64,000 bases of DNA from Stomoxys calcitrans. Lineage: Eukaryota > Arthropoda > Insecta > Diptera > Muscidae. A program made the translations under genes and the position numbers. This document shows, one piece after another, positions 19,490 through 30,583 of the stretch; position 1 is the stretch's first letter; each line of letters starts with the position of its first letter. The stretch spans positions 192,725,752 through 192,789,751 of the forward strand of contig NC_081554.1 in the NCBI RefSeq assembly GCF_963082655.1. The letters are read 5' to 3'. The notes beneath the pieces are model-generated. The model did not search any database, had not been told where the DNA came from, and saw only the letters and a list, made by a program, of their open reading frames with translations.

Positions 19490-21110
19490 TGGGTAACAAT
19501 AATCCGTGACGTGTTTAAATATTATCCATGATGCAGATAACAATTGTCGACGATGTGGATAACAATTATCCACGATGTGGATAACAATTATCCACGATGA
19601 GTGTAAAAATTATCCACGATGTGGATACAAATTATCCACGATGTGGATAATAATTATCCTTCATTTGGATAACACTATCCACTATGTGGGTAACAATTAT
19701 CTACGACGTGGATAATATTTATCTACGATGTGAATAACAATTAACCGTGATCTGGATACAAATTATCCACGATGTGGATATAAATTATTCACCATGTGGA
19801 AAACAATTAACCACGATGTGGATAGTAATTAACCACGATGTGGATAATAATTATTCACTATGTGGATAATAATTATCCGCAATGTGTTTAAATATTATCC
19901 ATCCTGCAGATAACAATTGTCAACGATGTGGATAACAATTATCCACGTTATGGGCAACAATTATCCACGATGTGGATAATAATTATTCACTGCGTGGATA
20001 ACAATTATCCGTAATGTGTTTATATATTATCCATGCTGCAGATAACAATTGTCGACGATGTGGATAACAATTATCCACGATGTGGATAACAATTTTCAAC
20101 GAAGTGGATAACAATTATGCACGATGTGGATAACAAATATCCACGATATGCATATAAGTTATTTACGATGTTGATAATAATTATCCACCAAGTGGATAAC
20201 AATTAACCACGATGTGGATAATAATTATTCACTATGTGGATAACAATTATCCACGATGTGGATAACAATTATCCACGATGTGGATAACAATTATCCATAA
20301 TTGGATAATTATTATTCACAAAGTTGATAATTGTTGTCCGTTTAGTGGATTATCGTAATCCAATTCGTGGATAATTGTTATCCACATTGTGGATAATTGT
20401 TATCCACATCGTGGATAATGTTATCCACATTGTGGATAATTGTAATCCGTTTAGTGGATTATTGTTATCCAATTCGTGGATAATTGATATCCACATCGTG
20501 GATAATTGTCATCCACATCGTGGATAGTTGCTATCCACATCGTGGATAATTGTTGTCCACATAGTGGACAAGTTTTATCTAAATCGTTGATAATTGCTAT
20601 CCACATCGTGGATAGTTATTATCTACATTGTGCATGATTGTTATCCACATCGTGGAAAAATATTATTCACATCGTGAATATTTTTATCCACATCGTGGAT
20701 ATTTGCTATCCACATCGGGGATAATTTTTATCTACATCGTAATTAATTTTATCCACATCGTGGATAATTGTTATCCACATCGTGGATAATTGTTATCCAC
20801 ATCTTTGGTAACTGTTGTCCACATCAATGATAAAATTTATCCACATCATCGACATCATGTATTGTTGTCATTCACATTATGGACGAAGCTTATCCAGATC
20901 GCGGATTTCATCAACTATGTGGATAACTTCGATCAACCATGTGGATAACGTGTATCCGCCTTGTGGGTGACATTTATTCATAATATGGATAACATTTTTC
21001 TCAATGGGGATAGTTTTTATCCGCAATGTTTATAGTTATAAGCTATGTGGATAACATTTATCCACGATATGTATAACTTTTATTCACGATGTGGAAAACC
21101 TCAATTTGCC
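19490..21110. repeat. 22-bp palindromic minisatellite with internal inversion
   Basis: Degenerate array of 22-bp units made of TTATCCAC and its reverse complement GTGGATAA around a 6-base spacer. The GATGTGGAT landmark at 19552 and 19574 gives the period. From 19490 to about 20310 the units read GTGGATAACAATTATCCACG. From about 20340 to 20880 they read the reverse complement (GTGGATAATTGTTATCCACA). A few forward-type degenerate units follow to 21110. The turn-over is near 20310-20340. No coding function is apparent. Confidence 0.92.
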
Positions 21111-22420
21111 ACATCTTTTTGGACCAAAGCTAAATTGCACCTAAAACCCCGAAGAATTTGGTGGCTAGGAATCTGGCTGCTTGAATGCAGTTTTGATTTC
21201 AAAACTCTTATCTAATTTTTGGTAAACAAACTTAAGTATGACATCTGTTGCAAAAGGAAACTTCTTTTCATTTGTTTTTCTGCCCATTTGGTTTTATTAA
21301 GACTTCACAATTTGTGATATCTGACCCAAAAGTAACTAAACTTAATGGACTAAAATAAAGTTATGAAGACGCAGTAAAAGCATATTGCCCACTTAATACA
21401 AAATCGAATGGCTCCAATAGCGAACTAAAAGCAGCAGCCAAGGAAACGGATGGTGACAAGGCCAATGAAGCTGTAAGGAGAGTGTGAAAGAGACAGCAAT
21501 AGTTATAGAGCACAAGCAGAAACATAAAACACTTACTTAAACATTCATAAAAGTTAAGAAAGTATGCCATAAAATAACCATCACACGCAATCAGACAGAC
21601 AGAGAGACGGGCGGACAGACACCAGACCAGATTCCAAGTAAGTGGGGGTGGGGAAGGACTTATTGATGTTGGTTGCCAAGAAACAAGGAATATAGCCCAA
21701 AGGCTAAGCAAATAGTTGCGGTTTCATGACACAAGCTTGCAAATATAAAATGTGTTGGTGTGTATTGCTGTTATGGTATGGGTCTAACGGTCTTTTTATG
21801 ATGCTGCTAAAATATTTTTTTTTCCAAATTCCAAATTTTCAATAAAACCTTAAAGCACGTAGACGCATATCAATTTTTGAGGGATTAAGTTTTATTTGAA
21901 GAGATTTGTTAAGCTAAGAAGGCTTATAAAAGTACAAATAAAAAGTGTAGTATAGGGAAAATTTGCTTTAAGTTTTTATTTGCCCCCACCCTTAAGAGGT
22001 CTACAAGGTTTTATAAAATTTCTATAAATTCCTTTTTTTCTCTGGCTTTGTTTCTTTTACTTTTGGTGAAGTTTATTTTAGGGGATGTCATTCAAACGAA
22101 ATGAAAACAACATTAAGACAATTTTCACACCTTTCACTCGTATGATGTTATTTCCTCTTTAAGTTTACCTTTCGCTAGATATACCCGGACTGTTTCTTTC
22201 ATTTTCCAACTCTGGTTATAGCAATTGATGGATACTTATATAACACGTTTTATTGTGTGAACGTATGTATAAATTTCAAACGCTTTATTAAGTTTTACGA
22301 TGTGAGTGGGAGTGAGGATTTTTTTTATCTTTTTTTGGGTTCCAACTTATATTTTGAAAGATAATCGCATTTTTACACTGGTCTGCAAGGAACTGGATAA
22401 TCGAAATATTTTATTGTTTA
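21111..22420. other. Unclassified non-coding DNA
   Basis: Separates two minisatellite systems. A 116-codon minus-strand frame (21361-21711) is rich in Leu/Ser/Phe, has no domain and is probably chance. There is a T-rich run near 21810. Nothing else was recognised. Confidence 0.4.
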
Positions 22421-22985
22421 GTAAAAGCGTGCTAAGTTCGGCCGGGCCGAATGGTCCATTTCGGACCATAATTGAATTTAATCTAGGAGAGAGAGATTGG
22501 TTTATATGGGAACTGTGTCAGGCTATAGACCGATTGAGACCATATTTGACATGTATGTTGAAGGTCATGGGAGAAACTTAAGCCAAATCGGATAATAATT
22601 GCGCCCTCTAGAGGCTCAAGAAGTCAAGATACCAAATCAGTTTATATGGCAGCTATATCAGGTTATGGATCGATTTGAACCATATTTGCAACAGTAAGTC
22701 ATGACTGAGAATTGTGCCCTCCAGTAGCTCATGAAGTCAAGATCCAAGATCGGTTTATATGGCAGCTGTATCAAAACATGGACCCACTTACATAGCTTTA
22801 CTTCTTCAAAAGTTAGCGAGCTTTCGACTGACAGACGGACGGACATGGCTAGATCGATTTAAAATGTCATGACGATCAAGAATATATATACTTTATGTGG
22901 TCTTGATGTATATTTCGAGAAGTTACAAACAGACTGACGAAATTAAAATACCCCCTTATCGTATGGTGGAGGGTATACAAATAAA
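22421..22985 (-). repeat. 153-bp-unit element, reverse, with both ends recognisable
   Basis: Left end: GTAAAAGCGTGCTAAGTTCG, then GCCGGGCCGAA (the palindrome). Right end: GACGATCAAGAATATATATA, GTTACAAACAGACTGACG, then GGTGGAGGGTATACA. The internal landmarks are 140 and 113 bp apart, so units carry deletions. It contains the short seed CAGACGGACGGACATGGCTA seen in longer copies. Confidence 0.85.
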
Positions 22986-23059
22986 TATTTTATATCTTAT
23001 TTTTATAGCAAATTTATCTATAATTTGTATAAGACTACTAACAAGGAGAATAAATAATC

Positions 23060-24510
23060 TACATAAATAAGTTTATCCACAATGTGGAAAAGTCTATCCC
23101 CAAGGTGGATAAGTTTATCCACAAATGAATAACCCTATCCCCGACATGAAAAGTTGATCAACTCTGTGGATAAGTTTATCCCCGAAGTGAAGAAGTTTAC
23201 CCCCAACGTGGATAAGTTTATCGCTGAAGTGGATAAGTTTATCCCCGAAGTGGCTCAGTTTATCCCCGAAATGGATAAGTTTATCCCCGAAGTGGATAAG
23301 TTAATCCACGTTGTGTATAAACTTATCCCCCAAGTAAAAAATTTTTCCCTGACAGATTTGTCCACGATTTGAAGAGATTTATCCACGTTGTGGAAAAGCT
23401 TATCCCCTTTATAAATAAGTTCGTCCATGCTGTGGGTAAGTTTATTAATTTTGTGAAACAATTTATCCACATTACGGATAAGTTTATCCACGTTGTGGAT
23501 AAGTTTAACCACGTTGTGGGTAAGTTAAACAACGTTGTGAATAAGTTCATCCACGTTGTGGGTTAGTTTGTCCACGTTATGGATAAGTTAATCCACGTTA
23601 TAGATAAGTTAAACCACGTTGTGGATAAGATAATTCACGTTTTGGATAAGCTTATCCACGTTTTGGATTAGTTAATTCACGATTTGGATAAGCTTATCCA
23701 CATTGTGGATAAGTTCATACACTTTGTGGGTACGTTTATCCACGTTAATGTGGATAACTTAATCCACATTGCGGATAAGTTTATATAACTCTAAGATAAG
23801 TTAATATACCTTGAAGATTAGTTTATTAACGTTATGAATAAGTTTATCCACGTTGTTGATAAGATTATCCACATTATGGATAAGTTAATCCACGTTGTGG
23901 ATTAGTTAAACAGCGTTATGGGTAAGTTTATTCATGGTATATTTCTTGAAGATAGGTTTATCTACTTTGTGGATAAGTAAATCCACGTTGTGGATAAGTT
24001 TATCCCCAAAGTAAAGAAGTTTTTCCCCGACGGGGTTTGTCCACATTGTGGGAAAGTTTATCCCCTATATGAATAAGTTCATACACGCTGTGGATAAATT
24101 TATTCAAGTTGTGGATAAGTTCATATACCTTATCCGCATCGTGGAGAACTTTATCCGCATCGTATAGAACTTTATCCACATCGTCGAAATTTTTATCCAC
24201 ATCATGGATAACAAAATACACATTGTGGATAAAGTTTTTCGCATTGTTGAAAACTTTATCCGCATTTTGGATGACTTCATCCACATTGTGGATAACTTTA
24301 TCCGCATCGTGAGTGTTTTTTTTCCGCATCGTGGATAACTTTATCCGCATCGTGGGTTACATTATCCACATTGTAGATAATTTTATACGTATCGTGGATA
24401 ACTTTATCCACATCGTGGATCCGCATTGTGATAACTTTATCCGCATTGTGGATAACTTTTTCCGCATTATGGATAGCTTCATCTTAGTGGTGGAAAACCT
24501 TATGTAGTGT
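23060..24510. repeat. 21-bp minisatellite related to the 22-bp array, also inverted
   Basis: Units of 21 bp such as GTGGATAAGTTTATCCACG or GATAAGTTTATCCCCGAAGT run forward from 23060 to about 24115. From about 24120 to 24500 the units read GATAACTTTATCCGCATCGT, which is the opposite orientation (its reverse complement has the form GATAAAGTTATCCACGATG). The core palindrome is the same as in the array at 19.5 kb. A block around 23308-23420 is repeated with changes around 23981-24090, about 673 bp apart, showing a higher-order repeat. Since 21 bp is seven codons, heptad-like open frames appear on both strands; they are considered by-products. Confidence 0.92.
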
Positions 24511-26375
24511 AGATGTAGTGTCCCCCATATGAAACGGTCCATCTGTAAATTTAATAGTTTATTTGTTTAATTGAAATTTTTGTTAATCGGTGTTTCCACC
24601 TGAAGCAAAACCAAAGCCATTTCAACAGACTACTTTAAACCGCAGCTTCGCCGGAGTCAGCATATAAAAGTAACAGACAACGTCAGGAAGCAAAAAAAAA
24701 AAAAAATCCAAAGAGACTAAAAGAGAAAATAGCACCAAAAACAAAAACAACAGCAATGGCATTTGAGTTTTTTTGTTTTACTCCTCTGGTTGCGTGTCCT
24801 TTCAACAGTTACGTGCTGCCTGTCTGAGGTTTCAACAGTCAAAGACTTCTACTTGCCGCTATCTTCAATGCCATGATAAAGTCAAGACTTATCTGTAGTT
24901 TAAGCTTAAATAGAAATAAAAAAAAAAATATTTGCACCAATACACCGACATTTGCTTCTTAACGTTGTGTTGGTAATGATGGTGGCTTTTGGATGGAAAC
25001 CAAACAGTTTAAGATTGCATTTAAATTTTAGCTGGTATTTCACCTTACGCTGCAGAGCCACCTATTCGAGAAGGATGTGGAAAACACAATGTGGCAGCTA
25101 CATGCTTTCTGTATGAATTGGGGATAAATTTAAAAAGCGAAAATGAAGCTATTTTTTCCATTTCTTATTCTTTGGCGAAAGGTGTTAAGTAGGTGAAAAC
25201 TGTGATAGACAAAGTTCGCAAGGATTCCACCAAATCCTTTGGCGTTTTTGCCTTTTCTTCATTGTTTTAGCAGGAAAAATGGAAAAAGGAAAAAAAACGA
25301 AATGTTCTTTTGTTGCAGCAGAAAACTTTTCTCCATATCAACTCCAACATACACACCGCCATAAGGGTGTGTTAATATGGCAATTGCAGCTTCAGCCACA
25401 ACCTCAGCTCCCAGCCTACCATACATCATGGAGAGACAGTAGCTGAGGAAAAAACTCGACTCCTTGTTGCATTGTTGCCACCAGAACAACAACAAGCTCG
25501 ACGAAGAAGCCTACCTCACTATGGCTGCCTTGAGGCTTGGCAAATGGCTTTAGGTGAATTTCCTTATTAAATAAAAGCCTTGTCTCTCTCTTCTTCTCTC
25601 CTCTCACCAAAAAACAATGGTAATGCATTATCCAATTTACAGGACCACATGTCCTTGTGATTACCTAGCAGAAGAAAAAGAAGTTTCAGCACTTGTCTGC
25701 TGCACTACAATGTGGATAGACAATGTTTTAAGATTGCCGTTGAAAACCTATTTAAAGTTGAAATATAAATTAAAAAATATTGTCACTACCCATCAAGGCT
25801 ATGTGCTGCTCTGATGTTGCTACGGATGTTGAATTGGCCTTAAAGGAAACGAGAGAGAGGGAGAGTGATGAAGAGGGAAAGGGGAGGGTAACAGAATGCA
25901 ATGAAAACAATAAAATGTAATTTATTCTTAGAGTTTCCGTCAGCTGTCGTCAGTTTTCAGCATTTGTGTTTATTTTAATAAAAATTCAATATCAGTTGCC
26001 TTGGTAAGTATTTGGGCTGAAATTTTTTATAGAAGGGAAAGCGAAGGAGCCAGTGTATGAGTGAAAATTAAAAAAAAAAAATCTACGAAAACAATTTTCC
26101 AATTTCGGTCTTCAAAAATAAATCAATTGTCAAATTTTGATAAAGTAGTTGAGAAAAACGTTGTATTTAAGGACAACATTTTCAAAGAATTTTTTCCAAT
26201 GTCAAAATTTAAATAAATGTTACTTTGAAGTCAAAACTCAGTTGAAATATCTTTGGAGACAAAATTGAAAAAAAATGTATTTACAGAAACTTTCATTGCA
26301 ATTTTGCCCTCAGGGAAAATTATTTCAAATTTTTTTCTTTAGAGAAAATACTATCAAAACTTGACTTAACAAACA
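24511..26375. other. Unclassified non-coding DNA
   Basis: AT-rich with A-runs near 24693 and 24921. A purine-rich GAGAGAGAGGGAGAG tract lies at about 25849-25865. Small open frames lack similarity to known domains. Confidence 0.4.
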
Positions 26376-26945
26376 GGCCGATATAAGGACCAAATGCAAT
26401 AAAGCCCTCAACGGGAAATTAAATAAGGCCCCAAACTTTTATACATAAGACAAAAACAACAATATTTGGGGCTTTATTTTGTTTTTCAGGGATTAATTTA
26501 GTTTTAAAAAATTGGGGCCTAATATCATCTGACATAAGACCCCAAATTTGTATATGAAACAAAGCCCCAAACCAAATTTTTGGGACTTTATTTTGTTTAA
26601 CAAGTGTTTAAAATAACATCGAGAGAACATTACATTTCGAAATATTTGTCAGACTTTATGGCCCAAATTTTGGGGCCCAAAGCTAATTTTTGGGGCTTTG
26701 TTTTGTTTAAAAAGTGTTTAAAATAACTCCGAGGGAACATCACCTTTCGAAACATTTGCCAGACATTATGCCCCAATTTTTGGGGTCCTACTTCATTTTA
26801 GTTTATGGTGTTTTTTCATTTCCTTGCGGCCTTATTTCACCGTTACTGTTGGGGTCTTATTTCATTATGAAATAAAGCCCCATATTTTGGTTTTTATTTC
26901 ATTTTATATTTGGGCTTTATTGCACTAGATCTTTACGCCTACAAA
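26376..26945. mobile_element. Small non-coding element built of GGGGCTTTATT motifs
   Basis: A 13-bp terminal inverted repeat (TGCAATAAAGCCC at 26395-26407, GGGCTTTATTGCA at 26912-26924) encloses about 500 bp. The interior repeatedly carries CAAAATAAAGCCCC-type motifs in both orientations. Two ~110-bp tandem units contain GTGTTTAAAATAAC (near 26604 and 26714) and AGACTTTATGGCCC or AGACATTATGCCCC. It has no coding capacity. It looks like a MITE or foldback element. The outer borders and target duplication could not be fixed. Confidence 0.55.
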
Positions 26946-27189
26946 CAGTCCAACACACTCATTCAATACTTAAACTTGTAAGGGATGGGCCATTTGGGCC
27001 GGGTGGGTAAAGGATGTGTTAAGAACAGGTGGATAAACCGTGGGTTCCATGTTATAGAGATAAGGCACAAGGCACGCAAAAAGGAGAGGAGGCATTTTAG
27101 AATCCTTATGCCTGTTTCCATAAACAAAACGGGTCAAAAAGAGACTGAACCCGCTGTACTCCTGTGGTAACTCTATAGTAAGGAGTTGG
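26946..27189. other. Unclassified segment upstream of a LINE relic
   Basis: Holds the G-rich TGGGCCGGGTGGGTAAAGGA near 26995. It may be part of the LINE that becomes recognisable at about 27190, but no motif could be placed. Confidence 0.3.
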
Positions 27190-28765
27190 GGCCTTAGGCC
27201 GGGGACGGTGCTCTGGATTTTTTGGGCGGTCGTTCGGCCAATTCTCACCTTCAGTTATCTGGTGTGGCTTTAAACTCTGGACAAGTGTGCCCTTCGCAGG
27301 ACGATCGAGAAGTTACAAGGTACCGCTGCAGTGCTTATCTCTCGGGCAAGACGATGTGCCCCGAAAGAGGCGCTAAATGCCATTCTCGATCTTATGCCTT
27401 TGCACCTATATGATGAGCGAATGGCAACTAAGATCGCCACTAGACTGAGGGAGTTAGGTACATGGCGCTCCTTTAACTCAGGTCATTCATCTGTTCTGCA
27501 GGGAAATGGTATGCGGCACGACAGGTTATATACCAGGTTAACAGCTTGGAAGTTGTTTTCCCGAAATGGGATCTCTGGGTTGGGGGCACCCCGCCCTTCC
27601 CGAGACACTCTGTATACACGGATGAGTCTAAATTGGATGGGGGCACTGATTATATACCAGAGAAGTCCTTCCTTGTTGATGGCTTGCAAGTCGTTATCGT
27701 GGAATGGGATCTTTAGGTTGGAAGCACCGCGCCCATCCCGGGACACAATGTATACACGGATGAATCTTAATTGGATGGCGGCACTGGAGCAGGAGTCTTT
27801 ATTGAATTCCTTGGAATCAGGGATTCTGATCCTGAAGGCAGTGAAGACGATATAGGAGCTGCCTGATCAGACCATCACGACATACATTTAAAGTCAGGCG
27901 GCGCTGAAGGCTTTGGCGTTGGTCCGCGTGAGGTTGAAACTGATTAGATGCAAACATCTTTTTCGAACCATGGGCGAAACTATCAGGCTGTACTGGGGCT
28001 CAGGCCATGAAGGTGTGGCGGGAAACGAAGCTGTAGAGGAGATGGCGAGGAATGTATCGCTGATTGAGGCCTTCGCGATTCTTAAGGTACTGGAGACGAT
28101 GTTGTTGTGGAAGCGTCGGAGCCATCAGACCGTTACGGTATATGTGGAATGTGAGGCGGCGCAGAGGGCTCTTACCTCAGGCCGCGTGAGTTCGAAACTG
28201 GATAGAAGATGCAAAGCGTTGCTTCGAAAAATGGGAAAGGCTATCACGCTTTGCTGGGTCCCAGGCCATCAAGGTGTGGCGGGGAACATGGCGGCAGAAG
28301 AGCTAGCCAGGAATGGATCGCTGATTGCCGTAGATCTTGTTATGGAATCAGTGAGACTTCCACTGTGCAAGCTTCTTATTAGTGTGGACACCTTCTACGA
28401 TGACTTAGCGAACAAGGCGTTAGCTGGTGCTACAGGTTATGGGGTGTCAAAAGTCCTGTCAACGAGAATTTCGCGAAACCGGACTCGCTTATCCTGGGGC
28501 TGAGAAAGCAAGACTGCTAAGTCTAAGTCCTGACTGGTCATTGTAATATCAGATATTTGACGTCGCCCTTGGTGTAAGGAGAGGCAGACTTCTGCAGGAT
28601 GTGCCGTGACGAGGAGAAGTTGAAGACGGACGAGCGCCTGTTGTGTCACAGCCCAGCAATTCTGAGAAGAAAACTCAGGATATTGGACGAAAACAACTGT
28701 CCGAGCCTGGATTCCCTACAGGGTCTTAGCCCTGTTGTTAATCTTGAGTCTTCATTCCACGCTAC
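27190..28765 (+). pseudogene. Jockey/R1-like LINE: RT thumb, RNase H, Cys-rich tail, duplicated
   Basis: Plus-strand relic in several frames. RT C-terminus: WIFWAVVRPILT (about 27212-27247), then AVLISRARRCAPKEALNAI (about 27327-27383). RNase H follows, with DSK/QR-type VYVECEAAQRAL (28138-28173) and CWVPGHQGVAGNMAAEELAR (28253-28312). The Cys-rich C-terminus shows CRDEEKLKTDERLLCHSPAI (28600-28660). Two internal duplications are visible: about 27544-27650 recurs at about 27682-27785 (offset 138), and 27893-28065 recurs at 28151-28326 (offset 258-261). The RNase H final motif is therefore present twice (first copy YWGSGHEGVAGNEAVEEMAR). Frameshifts make it non-functional. Confidence 0.85.
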
Positions 28766-29197
28766 TTACATTTATCGTCTTCTTTCGACTGGTTCTATCA
28801 ATCGTACATGCTTCGTGCATACTATTCGATTTGTTCTGCCGATATATACGATTTATTTATTTCTCGGCCACAAACCTGCCTCGCATGTGCCTGTGACTAC
28901 TCCCCGAATACTTCATGCTGACTCGATACACATACTTGGCTTGTCTTAACCCTGCTAATGAGTTGTGCAAACAATCAATGTGGAGACAGACCATTAAGTG
29001 TTGGTGTGACATTGGGCGTTTATTTCATTATTTGTTTTGTTCCAATGCTGGGGATAACTCTCATTCAATGTGTTTTCGTTAATGCTCTTAAGGTGGGTCT
29101 TTGCTGCTATCGCGGTGAACTCTCAGACTTGCCAAAGTAGATAAGTGGCAGTGTCAGCAATTGAAACCACTTGTCTTAACACAGTTCCAGGTGTTTG
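28766..29197. other. Unclassified segment between LINE relic and 34-bp array
   Basis: No domain is recognised. A 60-codon frame at 28958-29140 is hydrophobic and Cys-rich but short. It could be untranslated or LTR sequence of a retroelement that also includes the 34-bp array and the segment after it; this is speculation. Confidence 0.3.
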
Positions 29198-30583
29198 CCC
29201 AGCGATTCGTTCGCATCCGCACTTAGCTTGCATCCGCACCTAGTTTATTTGCGGGATTCGATCGTATCAGCACTTAGCTTGCATCTGCGATTCGATCGCA
29301 TCATCGCCTATCTTGCTTTCGCGTTTAGCTCGCATCCACAACTCTTTCGCATCCGCGCCTAGCTCACATCGGCGATTCGTTCTTATCAGCGCCTGTCACG
29401 CATCCCCGACTCGTTCACATCCCCGTATAGCTCAAATCCGCGATTCGTTTTCATCAGCGTCTAGCTCGCATCCGCGACTTGTTCACATTCCTGTCTAGCT
29501 CGAATCCGCGACTCGTTCTCATCCGCACCTAGCTCGAATCCGCGACTCGTTCGCATCAGCGCCTAGCACGCTTCCGCGACTTGTTCACATCCCCGTCTAG
29601 CTTGCATCCGCGACTCGTTCTCATCCGCACCTAGCCCGCATCCGCGACTCGTTAGCGACCACACTTAGCTTGCACCTGCATCTAGTTCGCATCAGTGATT
29701 CGTTTCCAACCGCACTCAACTTGCATCCGCGGTTTTCTCGCATCTGCGATTCGTGACTCGTTTACATCCCTGTCTAGCTCGCATCCGTGACTCGTTTGCA
29801 TCCGCACTTACCTTGCATCCGCGATTTGTTCGCATCCGCACTTAGCTTGCATCCGCCATTCGTTCGCATCAGCACCTATCATGCATCCGCGCCTAACACA
29901 TCCGCTCTTTATTCTCATCAGCGCCTAGCTCGCATCCGCGACGCGTTCACATCAACGTTGAGCTTGCACCCGCACCAAGTTCGCATCCACGATTCGTTCC
30001 CAACCGCACTTAGCTTGCATCCGCGGTTTGCTTGCATTCGCGATTCGTTCTTATCAGCGTCTAGCTCGCATCGGCGACTCGTTCACATCCCTGTCTAGCT
30101 CGCATCCGCGACTCGTTTGCATCCGCACTTACCTTGCATCCGCGATTTGTTCGCATCCGCACCTCGTTCGCATCCGCACTTAGCTTGCATCCGCGATTCG
30201 TTCTCATCAGCTCCTAGCTCGCATCCTCGACTCACTCACATCTCCGTCTAGCTCGCATCCGCGAATCGTTCTCATCAGCGCCTAACACGCATCTGCGACG
30301 CGTTCACATCACCGTTTAGCTTGCACACGCACCTAGTTCGCATCCACGATTCGTTCCCAACCGCACTTAGCTTGCATCCGCGGTTTGCTCGCATCCGCAA
30401 TTCGTTCTTATCAGCGCCTAGCCCACATCCGCGACTCGTTCACATCCCTGTCTAGCTCGCATCCACACTTAGCTTGCATCCGCGCTTTGTTCGCATCCGC
30501 ACCTAGTTCGCCTCCGCGATTCGTTCACATCCGCACTTAGCTTGCATTCGCGTCTCGTTCGCATCCGCTATCCGTTCGCATCG
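29198..30583. repeat. 34-bp CpG-rich tandem array, about 40 units
   Basis: The landmark TAGCTCGCATCCGCG recurs at 29462, 29496, 29530, 29564 and 29598, giving an exact 34-bp period. A unit combines TAGCTCGCATCCGCGACTCG with TTCACATCCCCGTC or variants such as TTCGCATCCGCACT. The array is strongly CpG-rich inside AT-rich DNA. Three units equal 34 codons, producing frames up to 103 codons with His/Ser/Arg repeats that are probably not genes. Confidence 0.95.

Noticed and set aside
19490..20900. Many TTATCCAC strings resembling bacterial DnaA boxes (an origin)
   Set aside because: The context is clearly an insect-type genome, and the strings are units of a 22-bp minisatellite. No origin genes or other bacterial features are present.
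21361..21711. 116-codon hydrophobic membrane protein
   Set aside because: Low-complexity Leu/Ser/Phe composition, no domain, no supporting context; probably a chance frame opposite an A-rich strand.
23154..24350. Heptad-like proteins (DKFIPEV repeats, HNVDKVI repeats) encoded on both strands
   Set aside because: The 21-bp repeat equals seven codons, so heptads arise automatically in any frame without stops. They occur on both strands and lack unique domains.
29787..30098. 103-codon His/Ser/Arg-rich protein
   Set aside because: It is a frame through the 34-bp array (three units equal 34 codons) with no independent coding evidence.
29198..30583. CRISPR array
   Set aside because: Units are contiguous 34-bp tandem repeats with no alternating unique spacers, and the DNA is eukaryotic.
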